From contig DFHU01000042.1 of assembly GCA_002373045.1 (NCBI GenBank), positions 1-7,331 on the forward strand: 7,331 nt of DNA, read 5' to 3'. This DNA comes from Pseudoselenomonas ruminantium (GTDB lineage: Bacteria; Bacillota; Negativicutes; Selenomonadales; Selenomonadaceae). The first letter of the stretch is position 1; every line of letters begins with the position of its first letter. The notes under the pieces are model-generated. The model was not told the DNA's origin, searched no databases, and saw only the letters and a program-made list of their open reading frames with translations. Made by a program: the position numbers and the translations under genes. Shown here piece by piece: positions 1 through 5,415 of this stretch.

Positions 1-20
1 AATAAATCGAGGGCTTATCT
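1..20 (+). rRNA. 23S rRNA, extreme 3' end (partial)
   Basis: The first bases, AATAAATCGAGGGCTTATC, resemble the conserved 3' tail of Firmicutes 23S rRNA, where a segment of the form CTAAT-(A/G)-x-TCGAGG-(A/G)-CTTA closes the molecule by pairing with its 5' end. A 5S gene follows about 75 bp later in the same orientation, as in a standard 16S-23S-5S operon. Only this tail lies inside the window, so the exact 3' end (about 19-20) is an estimate. Confidence 0.62.
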
Positions 21-64
21 TTCAACGAAAAATAAAATGTTCAATACATATTTCTTCTGTATAG

Positions 65-91
65 TTTTGAGTGTAGCATATATACTCAAAA
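65..91 (+). other. Hairpin in the 23S-5S spacer, possible rRNA processing stem
   Basis: TTTTGAGTGTA (65-75) and TATACTCAAAA (81-91) are inverted repeats forming an 11-bp stem with one G.U pair and a 5-nt loop (GCATA). It ends about 5 nt before the mature 5S sequence and has no T tract behind it, so it does not look like a terminator. A role as a processing or folding element of the pre-rRNA is inferred from position only. Confidence 0.4.
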
Positions 92-96
92 GAATA

Positions 97-213
97 TCTG
101 GTGACGATAGCTGAGTGGTTCCACCTGTTCCCATACCGAACACAGTAGTTAAGCACTCATACGCCGAAAGTACTTGTCTGGAGACGGACTGGGAGGATAG
201 GGCGTTGCCAGTT
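97..213 (+). rRNA. rrf: 5S ribosomal RNA
   Basis: The sequence carries the 5S hallmarks: the near-universal loop B/C core CCCATACCGAACAC (from about 134) followed by AGTTAAGC, then the helix III to V region. The ends pair as helix I: CTGGTGAC at 98-105 pairs with GTTGCCAG at 205-212 with two G.U wobbles. The length of about 117 nt is typical. It follows the presumed 23S tail and is followed by an intrinsic terminator, so it is the last gene of an rRNA operon with no tRNA behind it. The ends are accurate to a few nucleotides. Confidence 0.95.
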
Positions 214-220
214 AAGTGAT

Positions 221-244
221 AAGCACCCTACGGGGTGCTTTTTT
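221..244 (+). terminator. Rho-independent terminator of the rRNA operon
   Basis: AAGCACCC (221-228) and GGGTGCTT (233-240) form a perfect 8-bp stem capped by TACG, which with the closing C-G pair is a UNCG-class tetraloop (cUACGg), an exceptionally stable cap. Six T residues (239-244) follow. It lies 8 nt after the 5S end. Confidence 0.93.
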
Positions 245-267
245 CGTATATAAATTTTGCGCAAATG

Positions 268-294
268 AATAAGCCCAGCATAACTGGGCTTATT
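268..294 (-). terminator. Terminator-like hairpin of the glucosaminidase-TPR gene, possibly bidirectional
   Basis: AATAAGCCCAG (268-278) and CTGGGCTTATT (284-294) are perfect 11-bp inverted repeats with a 5-nt loop. The hairpin begins 14 bp beyond the stop codon of the minus-strand gene. Reading on the minus strand the stem ends in TTATT followed by CATTT, giving a short imperfect U-rich tail; reading on the plus strand the tail is weaker. It probably ends the minus-strand transcript and helps insulate it from the convergent rRNA operon. Confidence 0.75.
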
Positions 295-308
295 CGTCTA
301 TTTGGATA

Positions 309-1568
309 TTATTTTAAGCAGGCTTGAATAATGAACTGATTAGCTAGTACGTTCATATTGGCTGAGTTAATCTTGCCAGCGGCTGCGAAGTCTTCCCAGG
401 CTTCGTTGTATTTTTTCTGTCCGATATGGCAAAGACCAATGAGATTCTGTGCGTCAGCAGAGCGGGCTTCGATTTGCAGGAGTTTTTGTAGGTCGGCAAT
501 GGCTCCATCATAGTCGCGGTCACGGTAGCGGAGCAATGCGCGGTTGTACCAGGCTTGATTGGTGTTCGGCTGCAGGGTAATCAGCTGGTCGTAGGCTTTT
601 CGTGCGGCTTTTTTGTCGCCGAGTTTTTCTGCGGTGATGGCCAGATTGAAAAGAGCTTCGCCAGACTGTGGATTTAATTTCTGTGCAGCGGCAAAATCGG
701 TTTGTGCATTTTGATAGTCTCCGCGATTATAATAGACAATACCGCGATAGATTAAATTGGCTGCTTCGTCAGGTGCCTGACTGATTTTTTTCTGGGCTGC
801 CTGCAGGGAGGCTTCGGAGCCGTTAGGGGCCTGTGCCTCTCGCCAAAGCATGAGGATTTCCTGACCATAGTTTTTGCCGGGGACGGCCCAGGCGCCGTTG
901 AGTTTTGTCCAGGTCAGCACCTTGCCATGCAGGTCAGGACGGTTTTTTACGACGTGCTGGTAGCGTGGGTCAACGAGTGCCTGCACAGGGGGCTTATACT
1001 TGGTATAGGCGATAAGGTGCTGGATATGGGCGCGGACACCTAACTGCGGTGTGTTAAAACTATAGCCCGGCTCGTGGTGGCCAGTGGCACCCAAACCACA
1101 GAAGTTATTTTGTTTGGGTGAAACATCACCGCCGTAGGCAAAGAAGCCGGTTTCTTTCAACGCCTGACAGAGTGCCACATCGGGGCGTATACCTTCAATG
1201 GCGGCTTCCTTATAATAGTAATCAACAATTTCTTCAACTGAGCAGTTAAGCTTAGGAGTCGCGTTGCGTTTTTTGATGAATGTGACCATCTGTTCCGGAC
1301 TGGCTTCGGCATTTCCCAGAATGGTGATGGTTTCCGGATTTTCCGTTACCTCCATCATGGGAATGTCAAAAGCTGGTTCACAGCGAAAATGCACAGAGGA
1401 AATCGCTCGTTTGTTGATTTCTCCAGGCATTTTATCCGGGAAGGCGGGACGGCCTTCAATGGTACGCTGGGCAACAGGAGTATCTTTAACGGGGGCAGCA
1501 CAGCCGGCAACCGGCAGCAGCAGGCAGCCAAGGGTCAACGCGGGAACGATAGTGCGAACAAGGCGCAT
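309..1568 (-). CDS. Lipoprotein with N-acetylglucosaminidase-like domain and C-terminal TPR repeats
   Basis: The predicted protein of 419 residues is probably a surface or outer-membrane lipoprotein acting on, or docking to, peptidoglycan. Residues 1-23 form a lipoprotein signal peptide (MRLVRT, hydrophobic stretch, lipobox LPVAGC, Cys23); the residues after Cys are Ala-Ala, with no Asp retention signal. About 90-245 resemble the glucosaminidase family (FlgJ/LytG type): QALKETGFF places a candidate catalytic Glu at 139, followed by NNFCGLGATG and GYSFNTPQLGVRAHIQHL. From about 268 to 405 there are four TPR units with the spacing of the Y-x-x-A/G and A-x-x-D-F/Y-x-x-A pattern, suggesting protein-protein contacts. 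The start is the ATG at 1568: an in-frame TTG six codons upstream (1586) lies on the Shine-Dalgarno itself and cannot be the start. The gene appears monocistronic. The family call is from motif recognition; hydrolytic activity is inferred. Confidence 0.85.
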   Translation of the reverse strand: MRLVRTIVPALTLGCLLLPVAGCAAPVKDTPVAQRTIEGRPAFPDKMPGEINKRAISSVHFRCEPAFDIPMMEVTENPETITILGNAEASPEQMVTFIKKRNATPKLNCSVEEIVDYYYKEAAIEGIRPDVALCQALKETGFFAYGGDVSPKQNNFCGLGATGHHEPGYSFNTPQLGVRAHIQHLIAYTKYKPPVQALVDPRYQHVVKNRPDLHGKVLTWTKLNGAWAVPGKNYGQEILMLWREAQAPNGSEASLQAAQKKISQAPDEAANLIYRGIVYYNRGDYQNAQTDFAAAQKLNPQSGEALFNLAITAEKLGDKKAARKAYDQLITLQPNTNQAWYNRALLRYRDRDYDGAIADLQKLLQIEARSADAQNLIGLCHIGQKKYNEAWEDFAAAGKINSANMNVLANQFIIQACLK

Positions 1569-1575
1569 GTTAATA

Positions 1576-1583
1576 ACCTCCTT
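1576..1583 (-). promoter_or_regulatory. Ribosome binding site fixing the start of the glucosaminidase-TPR gene
   Basis: On the minus strand AAGGAGGT lies 7 nt before ATG (1568-1566), an ideal Shine-Dalgarno. The longer open frame would begin with a TTG at 1586-1584 and translate this very sequence as Lys-Glu-Val, which rules it out as the biological start. Confidence 0.92.
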
Positions 1584-1603
1584 CAACTTTGAATCTCCTT
1601 ATC

Positions 1604-1612
1604 AGTATAACA
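1604..1612 (-). promoter_or_regulatory. Extended -10 promoter element for the glucosaminidase-TPR gene
   Basis: Reading on the minus strand, TGTTATACT matches the extended -10 consensus TGnTATAAT with one mismatch. The best upstream partner, TTGCTA, sits 19 bp away, which is longer than ideal, so the element would rely on the TG extension. The transcript would start near 1598 and carry a leader of roughly 30 nt. Confidence 0.55.
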
Positions 1613-1788
1613 CAATTACCAGGTGTTTTAGCAAGTGGGCAGGGATATCCTTTTTGTATCGGAAAATTTTGGCGGGGATAAATTAATTTGCAGGCAGGAA
1701 AAGTTTTTTCCATGTCGAATAGTCACACTAGAAGTAAGATTCGTAATAGATGTAAAAGGGAATATGAGGTATTTTTGGAGGGATAGGT
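1613..1788. other. Divergent intergenic region upstream of the chemoreceptor gene
   Basis: Between the minus-strand promoter and the chemoreceptor start I see no confident plus-strand promoter. The best sigma-A candidate, TTGTAT-17-GATAAA (from about 1654), is weak, and no good sigma-28 (TAAA-N15-GCCGATAA) or sigma-54 match was found. A weak A/T hairpin GGAAAA-gtt-TTTTCC lies at 1697-1711. No c-di-GMP riboswitch core was recognised. Confidence 0.4.
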
Positions 1789-3564
1789 ATGCCACTAAAA
1801 GGGCGATTTTTGGTGATGGTTATCGGCATTGCTGTGCTGACCACCATTTGTGTCAGTGCGGTGTTTATCGTCAACTTGAAATCTGAATCGGAGCGGCAGG
1901 TGGCTGCGGTAAAGCAGACCATGGTTGAGGATGTGGAACGGGAGCTTAAAATCGAAACCGAAACGGCGATATCGATTATCAAGCAGGTTTACGACCGTCA
2001 GCAGAAAGGTGAATTAACGGAGGAGCAGGCCAAGAAGCAGGCGGCTGATTTGGTGCGTGATTTGCGCTACGATGATGGTAAAGGATATTTTTGGGTGGAT
2101 ACCTATGATGGCGTAAATGTCGTGCTTTTGGGGCGCGATACGGAGGGGAAATCCCGTATCAGTCTTACTGACCCTTCCGGCAAGCAATTCATTAAGGAAA
2201 TGATAGAAAACGGACGCAAGGACGGCGGCGGCTATACGGATTTGATGTTTGCAAAACCCAATGAGACTACGCCGCTGCCCAAGCGCAATTATACGGCATC
2301 TTTTGAGCCCTATAAATGGGTGCTCGGAACCGGTGTCTGGATTGATTATATTGACAGCCGGGTCGCCGCAGAACAGGCGGCTGCGGATGAAGCGTTTAAG
2401 TCCACGCTTATAAACACGGTTATCATTAATATTGTATTGTTGGCGATATTCGCTGCTTTGGGTCTGTGGGCAGCAAATACTATAGTAGGCCCGCTGCATA
2501 TTGTAACCGACCGTCTGGGGGTCATGGCTACCGGCGATTTGCGGGAGGATAGTTCCTTAGAGGAGGTATTCCATCGTACCGATGAAATCGGCGAAATGAG
2601 CCGGGCTTTGCATAAGGTGCAGATGGAAGTCAGCAATATGATGAGGCAGATTATCGAGTCGAGCCAGCAGGTGGCATCTTCCTGCCAGCAGCTGACCGAC
2701 AGCTCGGAACAATCCGCAGAAGTCAGCGGCACGGTGGCCAATTCCATCGTCAACGTGGCCGGTTCCTGCAGTGAGCAGTTCACGGAAGTGGAAAATGCCA
2801 GCAGCAATATTGAAAGTCTGTCGCAGAGCATGGAACGGTTCAAGACAACCATTGAACATGCAGGTAGTGTGGTAGCTGAAGCCAAAGGTCAGGCAGACAG
2901 CGGCGAAAAGGAAGTCACCGGTGCGGTGAAACAGATGGAACTCATTGAGCAGTCGGTAAGTCAGTCGGCACAGGTTATTGAAGAACTGGGCAAGGAATCC
3001 GATAAAATTGGCACGATTGTGGATGCGATTTCCCAGATTGCCGAACAGACGAATCTTTTGGCGCTGAATGCGGCGATTGAAGCGGCACGGGCCGGTGAGC
3101 ATGGCCGTGGCTTTGCTGTAGTAGCCGATGAAGTCCGTAAGCTTGCGGAACAGTCCAGTTCTTCGGCAGGGGAAATCTCCAGCCTGATTGGTTCTATTCA
3201 GGAAAAGGCCCGCAATGCGGTAGCGGTTATGCATGAGGGCGTATCACAGGTGCAGAATGGTGTAGGTGCCGTTAATGGAGCCGGTAACAGCTTCAAGGAT
3301 ATCGCCGGTATGGTAGAGCAGGTAGTGGATGAAACGGCAGAAATGCAGCGCACGGTGGTCAGTCTGGCGAAAAATACCGGCACCATTGCCGATGCCATCA
3401 ATAAGATTAGTGAAATGAGCCGCAATGTAGCCTCTGAAGCAGAGTCGGTTTCGGCAGCTACTGAGGAGCAGACCGCGACGATGAATGAGATTGCCGGTGC
3501 CAGCCGCCGCCTGACCGAAATGGCGGAAAGCATGGAATCCTCCGTGGAACGGTTTAAGATTTAA
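1789..3564 (+). CDS. Methyl-accepting chemotaxis protein with extracytoplasmic single Cache (sCache_2) sensor
   Basis: A transmembrane chemoreceptor of 591 residues that would signal to CheA/CheW to bias flagellar motion. Transmembrane segment 1 is at about 7-29 and segment 2 at about 206-228. The sensor between them shows sCache_2 signatures: RYDDGKGYFWVDTYDG at 93-108, GGGYTDLMF at 146-154 and YKWVLGTGVWIDYID at 175-189. A HAMP linker (about 229-283, with the GD-L and DEIGEMSRAL signature) precedes the helical signalling domain. The hairpin tip is unmistakable: EQTNLLALNAAIEAARAGE (419-437) then GRGFAVVADEVRKLAEQS. A second conserved helix, SVSAATEEQTATMNEIA, lies at 553-569 in the usual methylation region. 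The C terminus has no CheR/CheB-tethering pentapeptide. GGAGGG at 1777-1782 lies 6 nt before ATG. Known sCache_2 sensors often bind small organic acids; the ligand here cannot be read from the sequence. Confidence 0.96.
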   Translation: MPLKGRFLVMVIGIAVLTTICVSAVFIVNLKSESERQVAAVKQTMVEDVERELKIETETAISIIKQVYDRQQKGELTEEQAKKQAADLVRDLRYDDGKGYFWVDTYDGVNVVLLGRDTEGKSRISLTDPSGKQFIKEMIENGRKDGGGYTDLMFAKPNETTPLPKRNYTASFEPYKWVLGTGVWIDYIDSRVAAEQAAADEAFKSTLINTVIINIVLLAIFAALGLWAANTIVGPLHIVTDRLGVMATGDLREDSSLEEVFHRTDEIGEMSRALHKVQMEVSNMMRQIIESSQQVASSCQQLTDSSEQSAEVSGTVANSIVNVAGSCSEQFTEVENASSNIESLSQSMERFKTTIEHAGSVVAEAKGQADSGEKEVTGAVKQMELIEQSVSQSAQVIEELGKESDKIGTIVDAISQIAEQTNLLALNAAIEAARAGEHGRGFAVVADEVRKLAEQSSSSAGEISSLIGSIQEKARNAVAVMHEGVSQVQNGVGAVNGAGNSFKDIAGMVEQVVDETAEMQRTVVSLAKNTGTIADAINKISEMSRNVASEAESVSAATEEQTATMNEIAGASRRLTEMAESMESSVERFKI

Positions 3565-3569
3565 CTGCC

Positions 3570-3598
3570 TTGACAGAAAAAAAACGCAATGCTAACAT
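3570..3598 (+). promoter_or_regulatory. Sigma-A type promoter for cysE
   Basis: A perfect -35 box TTGACA (3570-3575) is separated by exactly 17 bp, including an eight-A run, from the -10 box TAACAT (3593-3598, 4 of 6 matches). It starts 5 bp after the chemoreceptor stop codon. A transcript would begin near 3605, leaving a leader of about 80 nt that contains the hairpin at 3618-3653. Confidence 0.72.
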
Positions 3599-3617
3599 AA
3601 AATAAGTAAGTAACAGT

Positions 3618-3653
3618 GATGGTTTCGGCGGGCTAAGTCCTGCCGAAACCATC
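3618..3653 (+). promoter_or_regulatory. Long hairpin in the cysE leader, possible chemoreceptor terminator or leader control element
   Basis: GATGGTTTCGGCGGG (3618-3632) pairs with CCTGCCGAAACCATC (3639-3653): a 15-bp stem with a single G.U and a 6-nt loop, CTAAGT. The 3' side is followed by TTCGTGTATT rather than a proper T run, so it would be a weak intrinsic terminator at best. It could end the chemoreceptor transcript, stabilise the cysE mRNA, or bind a regulator. It does not match T-box or SAM riboswitch layouts as I know them. Confidence 0.65.
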
Positions 3654-3683
3654 TTCGTGTATTAAGTTAGTGAGGAGAACTCT

Positions 3684-4595
3684 ATGCAGGACTTGATTGG
3701 TCAGGATATAAAAAACATTACGCAGGATATATTAGCCGATTACGATAAGGCGCGCCATATAGACAAGCTGGACGTATTTAATCAGCCGGATACCAAGGTT
3801 ATTTATGAGTTGATTGGGGAACTTACGCGGGTTGCCTATCCCGGTTATGTAAAGGACCCGCATTACCGCATCTATGATATCCGCAATAATCTGTCGATGG
3901 TGATTGAAGATATTGCTTTCCGACTGAACAAGCAGATTGCCATTGCTTTGCGCTATGGCATGAAGCTGGATGAAGAAACGCTGGCTGCGACCAGAGCTGA
4001 ATCACAGCGTATCACGCTGGCCTTTTTGCGGCAGATTCCCAAGATTCGTGAATTTTTGGCGACGGATGTGGAAGCGCTCTTTGATGGTGACCCCGCAGCG
4101 GAAAGTGCGGATGAAATCATCTTTGCCTATCCCGGACTATATGCCGTGACGGTATTCCGCTTTGCCCATGAACTCTACAAACTCAATGTGCCGGTGATTC
4201 CCCGCATTATGACGGAGCTGGCGCACAGCAAGACGGGCATTGACATCAATCCCGGCGCGACCATCGGCAAGTATTTTATGATTGACCATGGCACGGGCAT
4301 CGTTATTGGGGAAACCACGGAAATCGGTGAACATGTGAAAATCTATCAGGGCGTGACCTTGGGGGCTTTATCTACCTCCGGCGGGCGGAAACTGTTCAAT
4401 AAAAAACGTCATCCGACCATTGAGGACAATGTGACCATTTATTCTGGGGCGTCTATCTTAGGCGGTGACACGGTGATTGGCAAGGGCTCACTGATTGGCG
4501 GCAATGTATTTTTGACGCATTCGGTGCCACCGGAAACCCGTGTCAGTGTGAAGAATCAAGAATTGCGCTACAATATGGGCAGCTGCGATTTATAA
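3684..4595 (+). CDS. cysE: Serine O-acetyltransferase, long (EpsC-like) form
   Basis: A cytoplasmic enzyme that transfers acetyl from acetyl-CoA to L-serine, giving O-acetylserine for cysteine synthase (CysK). At 303 residues it is longer than the roughly 220-residue B. subtilis CysE and fits the longer EpsC-like branch. An alpha-helical N-terminal part (about 1-175) precedes a left-handed parallel beta-helix of hexapeptide repeats (about 180-285). Visible signatures are HSKTGIDINPGATIG (181-195) and MIDHGTGIVIGE (199-210). By comparison with E. coli CysE, Asp187 and His202 correspond to the catalytic D143/H158 pair, with the same spacing of 15. GRKLFNKKRHPTIEDNVTIY at 234-253 is a loop a few residues longer than in E. 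coli, as usual for this branch. AGGAG at 3673-3677 lies 6 nt before ATG. Cysteine feedback is known in the family but is not testable here. Confidence 0.96.
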   Translation: MQDLIGQDIKNITQDILADYDKARHIDKLDVFNQPDTKVIYELIGELTRVAYPGYVKDPHYRIYDIRNNLSMVIEDIAFRLNKQIAIALRYGMKLDEETLAATRAESQRITLAFLRQIPKIREFLATDVEALFDGDPAAESADEIIFAYPGLYAVTVFRFAHELYKLNVPVIPRIMTELAHSKTGIDINPGATIGKYFMIDHGTGIVIGETTEIGEHVKIYQGVTLGALSTSGGRKLFNKKRHPTIEDNVTIYSGASILGGDTVIGKGSLIGGNVFLTHSVPPETRVSVKNQELRYNMGSCDL

Positions 4596-4635
4596 GTTGT
4601 TTTACCTTCATTCCTATATTTCTGTCAATTCACAC

Positions 4636-4663
4636 TTGCGCTTTGAAATAGGCGTGTTATAAT
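4636..4663 (+). promoter_or_regulatory. Extended -10 promoter upstream of dhaL-gltX
   Basis: A perfect -10 box TATAAT (4658-4663) carries the TG extension (TGTTATAAT, 4655-4663). A partial -35 box TTGCGC (4636-4641) lies 16 bp upstream. Transcription would start near 4670, about 20 nt ahead of the terminator hairpin at 4690. This is the only convincing promoter between cysE and gltX. Confidence 0.7.
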
Positions 4664-4689
4664 GGATAGGTATGTATTTTCCCCATAGG

Positions 4690-4726
4690 CTCATTGTATC
4701 CCCATCAATGAGTTTTTTCGTTTTTT
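4690..4726 (+). terminator. Intrinsic terminator or attenuator in front of dhaL
   Basis: CTCATTG (4690-4696) pairs perfectly with CAATGAG (4706-4712) around a 9-nt loop. The stem is followed by TTTTTT-CG-TTTTTT (4713-4726), a very strong U tract. It could terminate cysE mRNA, but it also lies downstream of the promoter at 4636-4663, so any transcript from that promoter into dhaL-gltX must read through it. The heptamer TCCCCAT occurs both before the stem (4680-4686) and in its loop (4699-4705). Confidence 0.87.
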
Positions 4727-4754
4727 ACTTTACTGCAAAGCAAGGAGTTTTGAA

Positions 4755-5378
4755 ATGTCGAGAATTAAAGACGCTTTTGATGCCGTAGCTGCGGCCATCA
4801 TCGCTCAGAAGGATTATTTGTCGAATATTGATGCTAAAGCCGGTGACGGTGACCATGGCTTTAATATGGCTCGTGGGTTTAGGGCCGCGCAGGAAATCGT
4901 CGATGAAATGGAAGACACGAGCCAGCCGGGCCCGGTGCTTAAGAAAATCGGCAAGGCCCTGATTCAGAATGTGGGCGGCGCTGCCGGTCCGCTCTATGGT
5001 GCGGCTTTTGTTAAAGCCGGTGAGGCCTGTGATGAAGAAACCCGCATGAATGTCAAGAGCTTTGAAAAGCTTTTGGGGGCTGCTGTTGAAGCGATTCAGA
5101 CCAGAGGCCGCGCAGAGCGGGGCGATAAGACCATTTTGGATGCGCTGATTCCCATTTACGAATGTTTCCTGCCGGAGAATGTGGAAGGCAAGAATCTCTA
5201 TGATGTATTGCAGGAAGCATCCAAAGCAGCTGGTGATGGTGTGAACTACACCAAGGAAATCCCAGCGAAAAAAGGCCGTTCCAGCCTGGTGGGCGAACGC
5301 AGCATCGGTGTGGAAGACCCCGGTGCAGTCAGCACGATGCTGATGTACCGCGCTCTGTATCAGTTCTTGAAGCGCTAA
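4755..5378 (+). CDS. dhaL: DhaL-type dihydroxyacetone kinase ADP-binding subunit, orphan
   Basis: A 207-residue single-domain protein of the DAK2/DhaL family. In the PTS-dependent system DhaL holds ADP/ATP and phosphorylates dihydroxyacetone bound covalently to DhaK, being re-phosphorylated by DhaM. The nucleotide-Mg motif is intact: Asp26, Asp31, Asp33 and His34 in NIDAKAGDGDHGFNMARG (24-41). GGAAGPLYG (74-82), RGRAERGDKTILDAL (117-131) and KKGRSSLVGERSIGVEDPGA (172-191) are the other family blocks. The length matches E. coli DhaL (about 210), and there is no fused fatty-acid-kinase (FakA) C-terminal region. AAGGAG at 4742-4747 lies 7 nt before ATG. Neither dhaK nor dhaM is adjacent: cysE is upstream and gltX 34 bp downstream, so its partner must be encoded elsewhere or its substrate differs. 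Confidence 0.93.
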   Translation: MSRIKDAFDAVAAAIIAQKDYLSNIDAKAGDGDHGFNMARGFRAAQEIVDEMEDTSQPGPVLKKIGKALIQNVGGAAGPLYGAAFVKAGEACDEETRMNVKSFEKLLGAAVEAIQTRGRAERGDKTILDALIPIYECFLPENVEGKNLYDVLQEASKAAGDGVNYTKEIPAKKGRSSLVGERSIGVEDPGAVSTMLMYRALYQFLKR

Positions 5379-5398
5379 GCTTTAGATAGTTAGTTTTT

Positions 5399-5415
5399 AG
5401 GAGGAAGTTTCATTG
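5399..5415 (+). promoter_or_regulatory. Ribosome binding site and TTG start of gltX
   Basis: AGGAGG (5399-5404) lies 8 nt before TTG (5413-5415). No ATG or GTG fits the conserved N terminus: the VRTRFAPSPTG block begins only four residues after this TTG, as expected for the family, and the next ATG (5461) would delete that block. TTG is therefore the initiator. Confidence 0.9.

Noticed and set aside
1587..1788. Sigma-28, sigma-54 or c-di-GMP riboswitch control of the chemoreceptor
   Set aside because: GG/GC spacing for sigma-54 is wrong by two bases, no TAAA-N15-CCGATA match was found, and no GEMM-type conserved core is visible.
1264..1886. Several plus-strand open frames of 67-140 codons
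   Set aside because: They overlap the lipoprotein gene antisense or the chemoreceptor start, have no recognisable domain, and show none of the strong Shine-Dalgarno sequences used by the real genes.
2014..3533. Minus-strand open frames antisense to the chemoreceptor
   Set aside because: The plus-strand protein has complete Cache, HAMP and MCP signatures; the reverse frames give cysteine-rich, domain-free sequences typical of antisense shadows.
3600..3683. T-box or SAM riboswitch in the cysE leader
   Set aside because: The leader is only about 80 nt, and I see neither a T-box sequence nor a SAM-type multi-helix core; there is a single hairpin.
4672..4785. Possible leader peptide starting with ATG at 4672, before dhaL
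   Set aside because: The frame runs through the terminator and into dhaL out of phase for about 37 codons. The ATG would lie within a couple of nucleotides of the predicted RNA start, and there is no regulatory run of codons for one amino acid.
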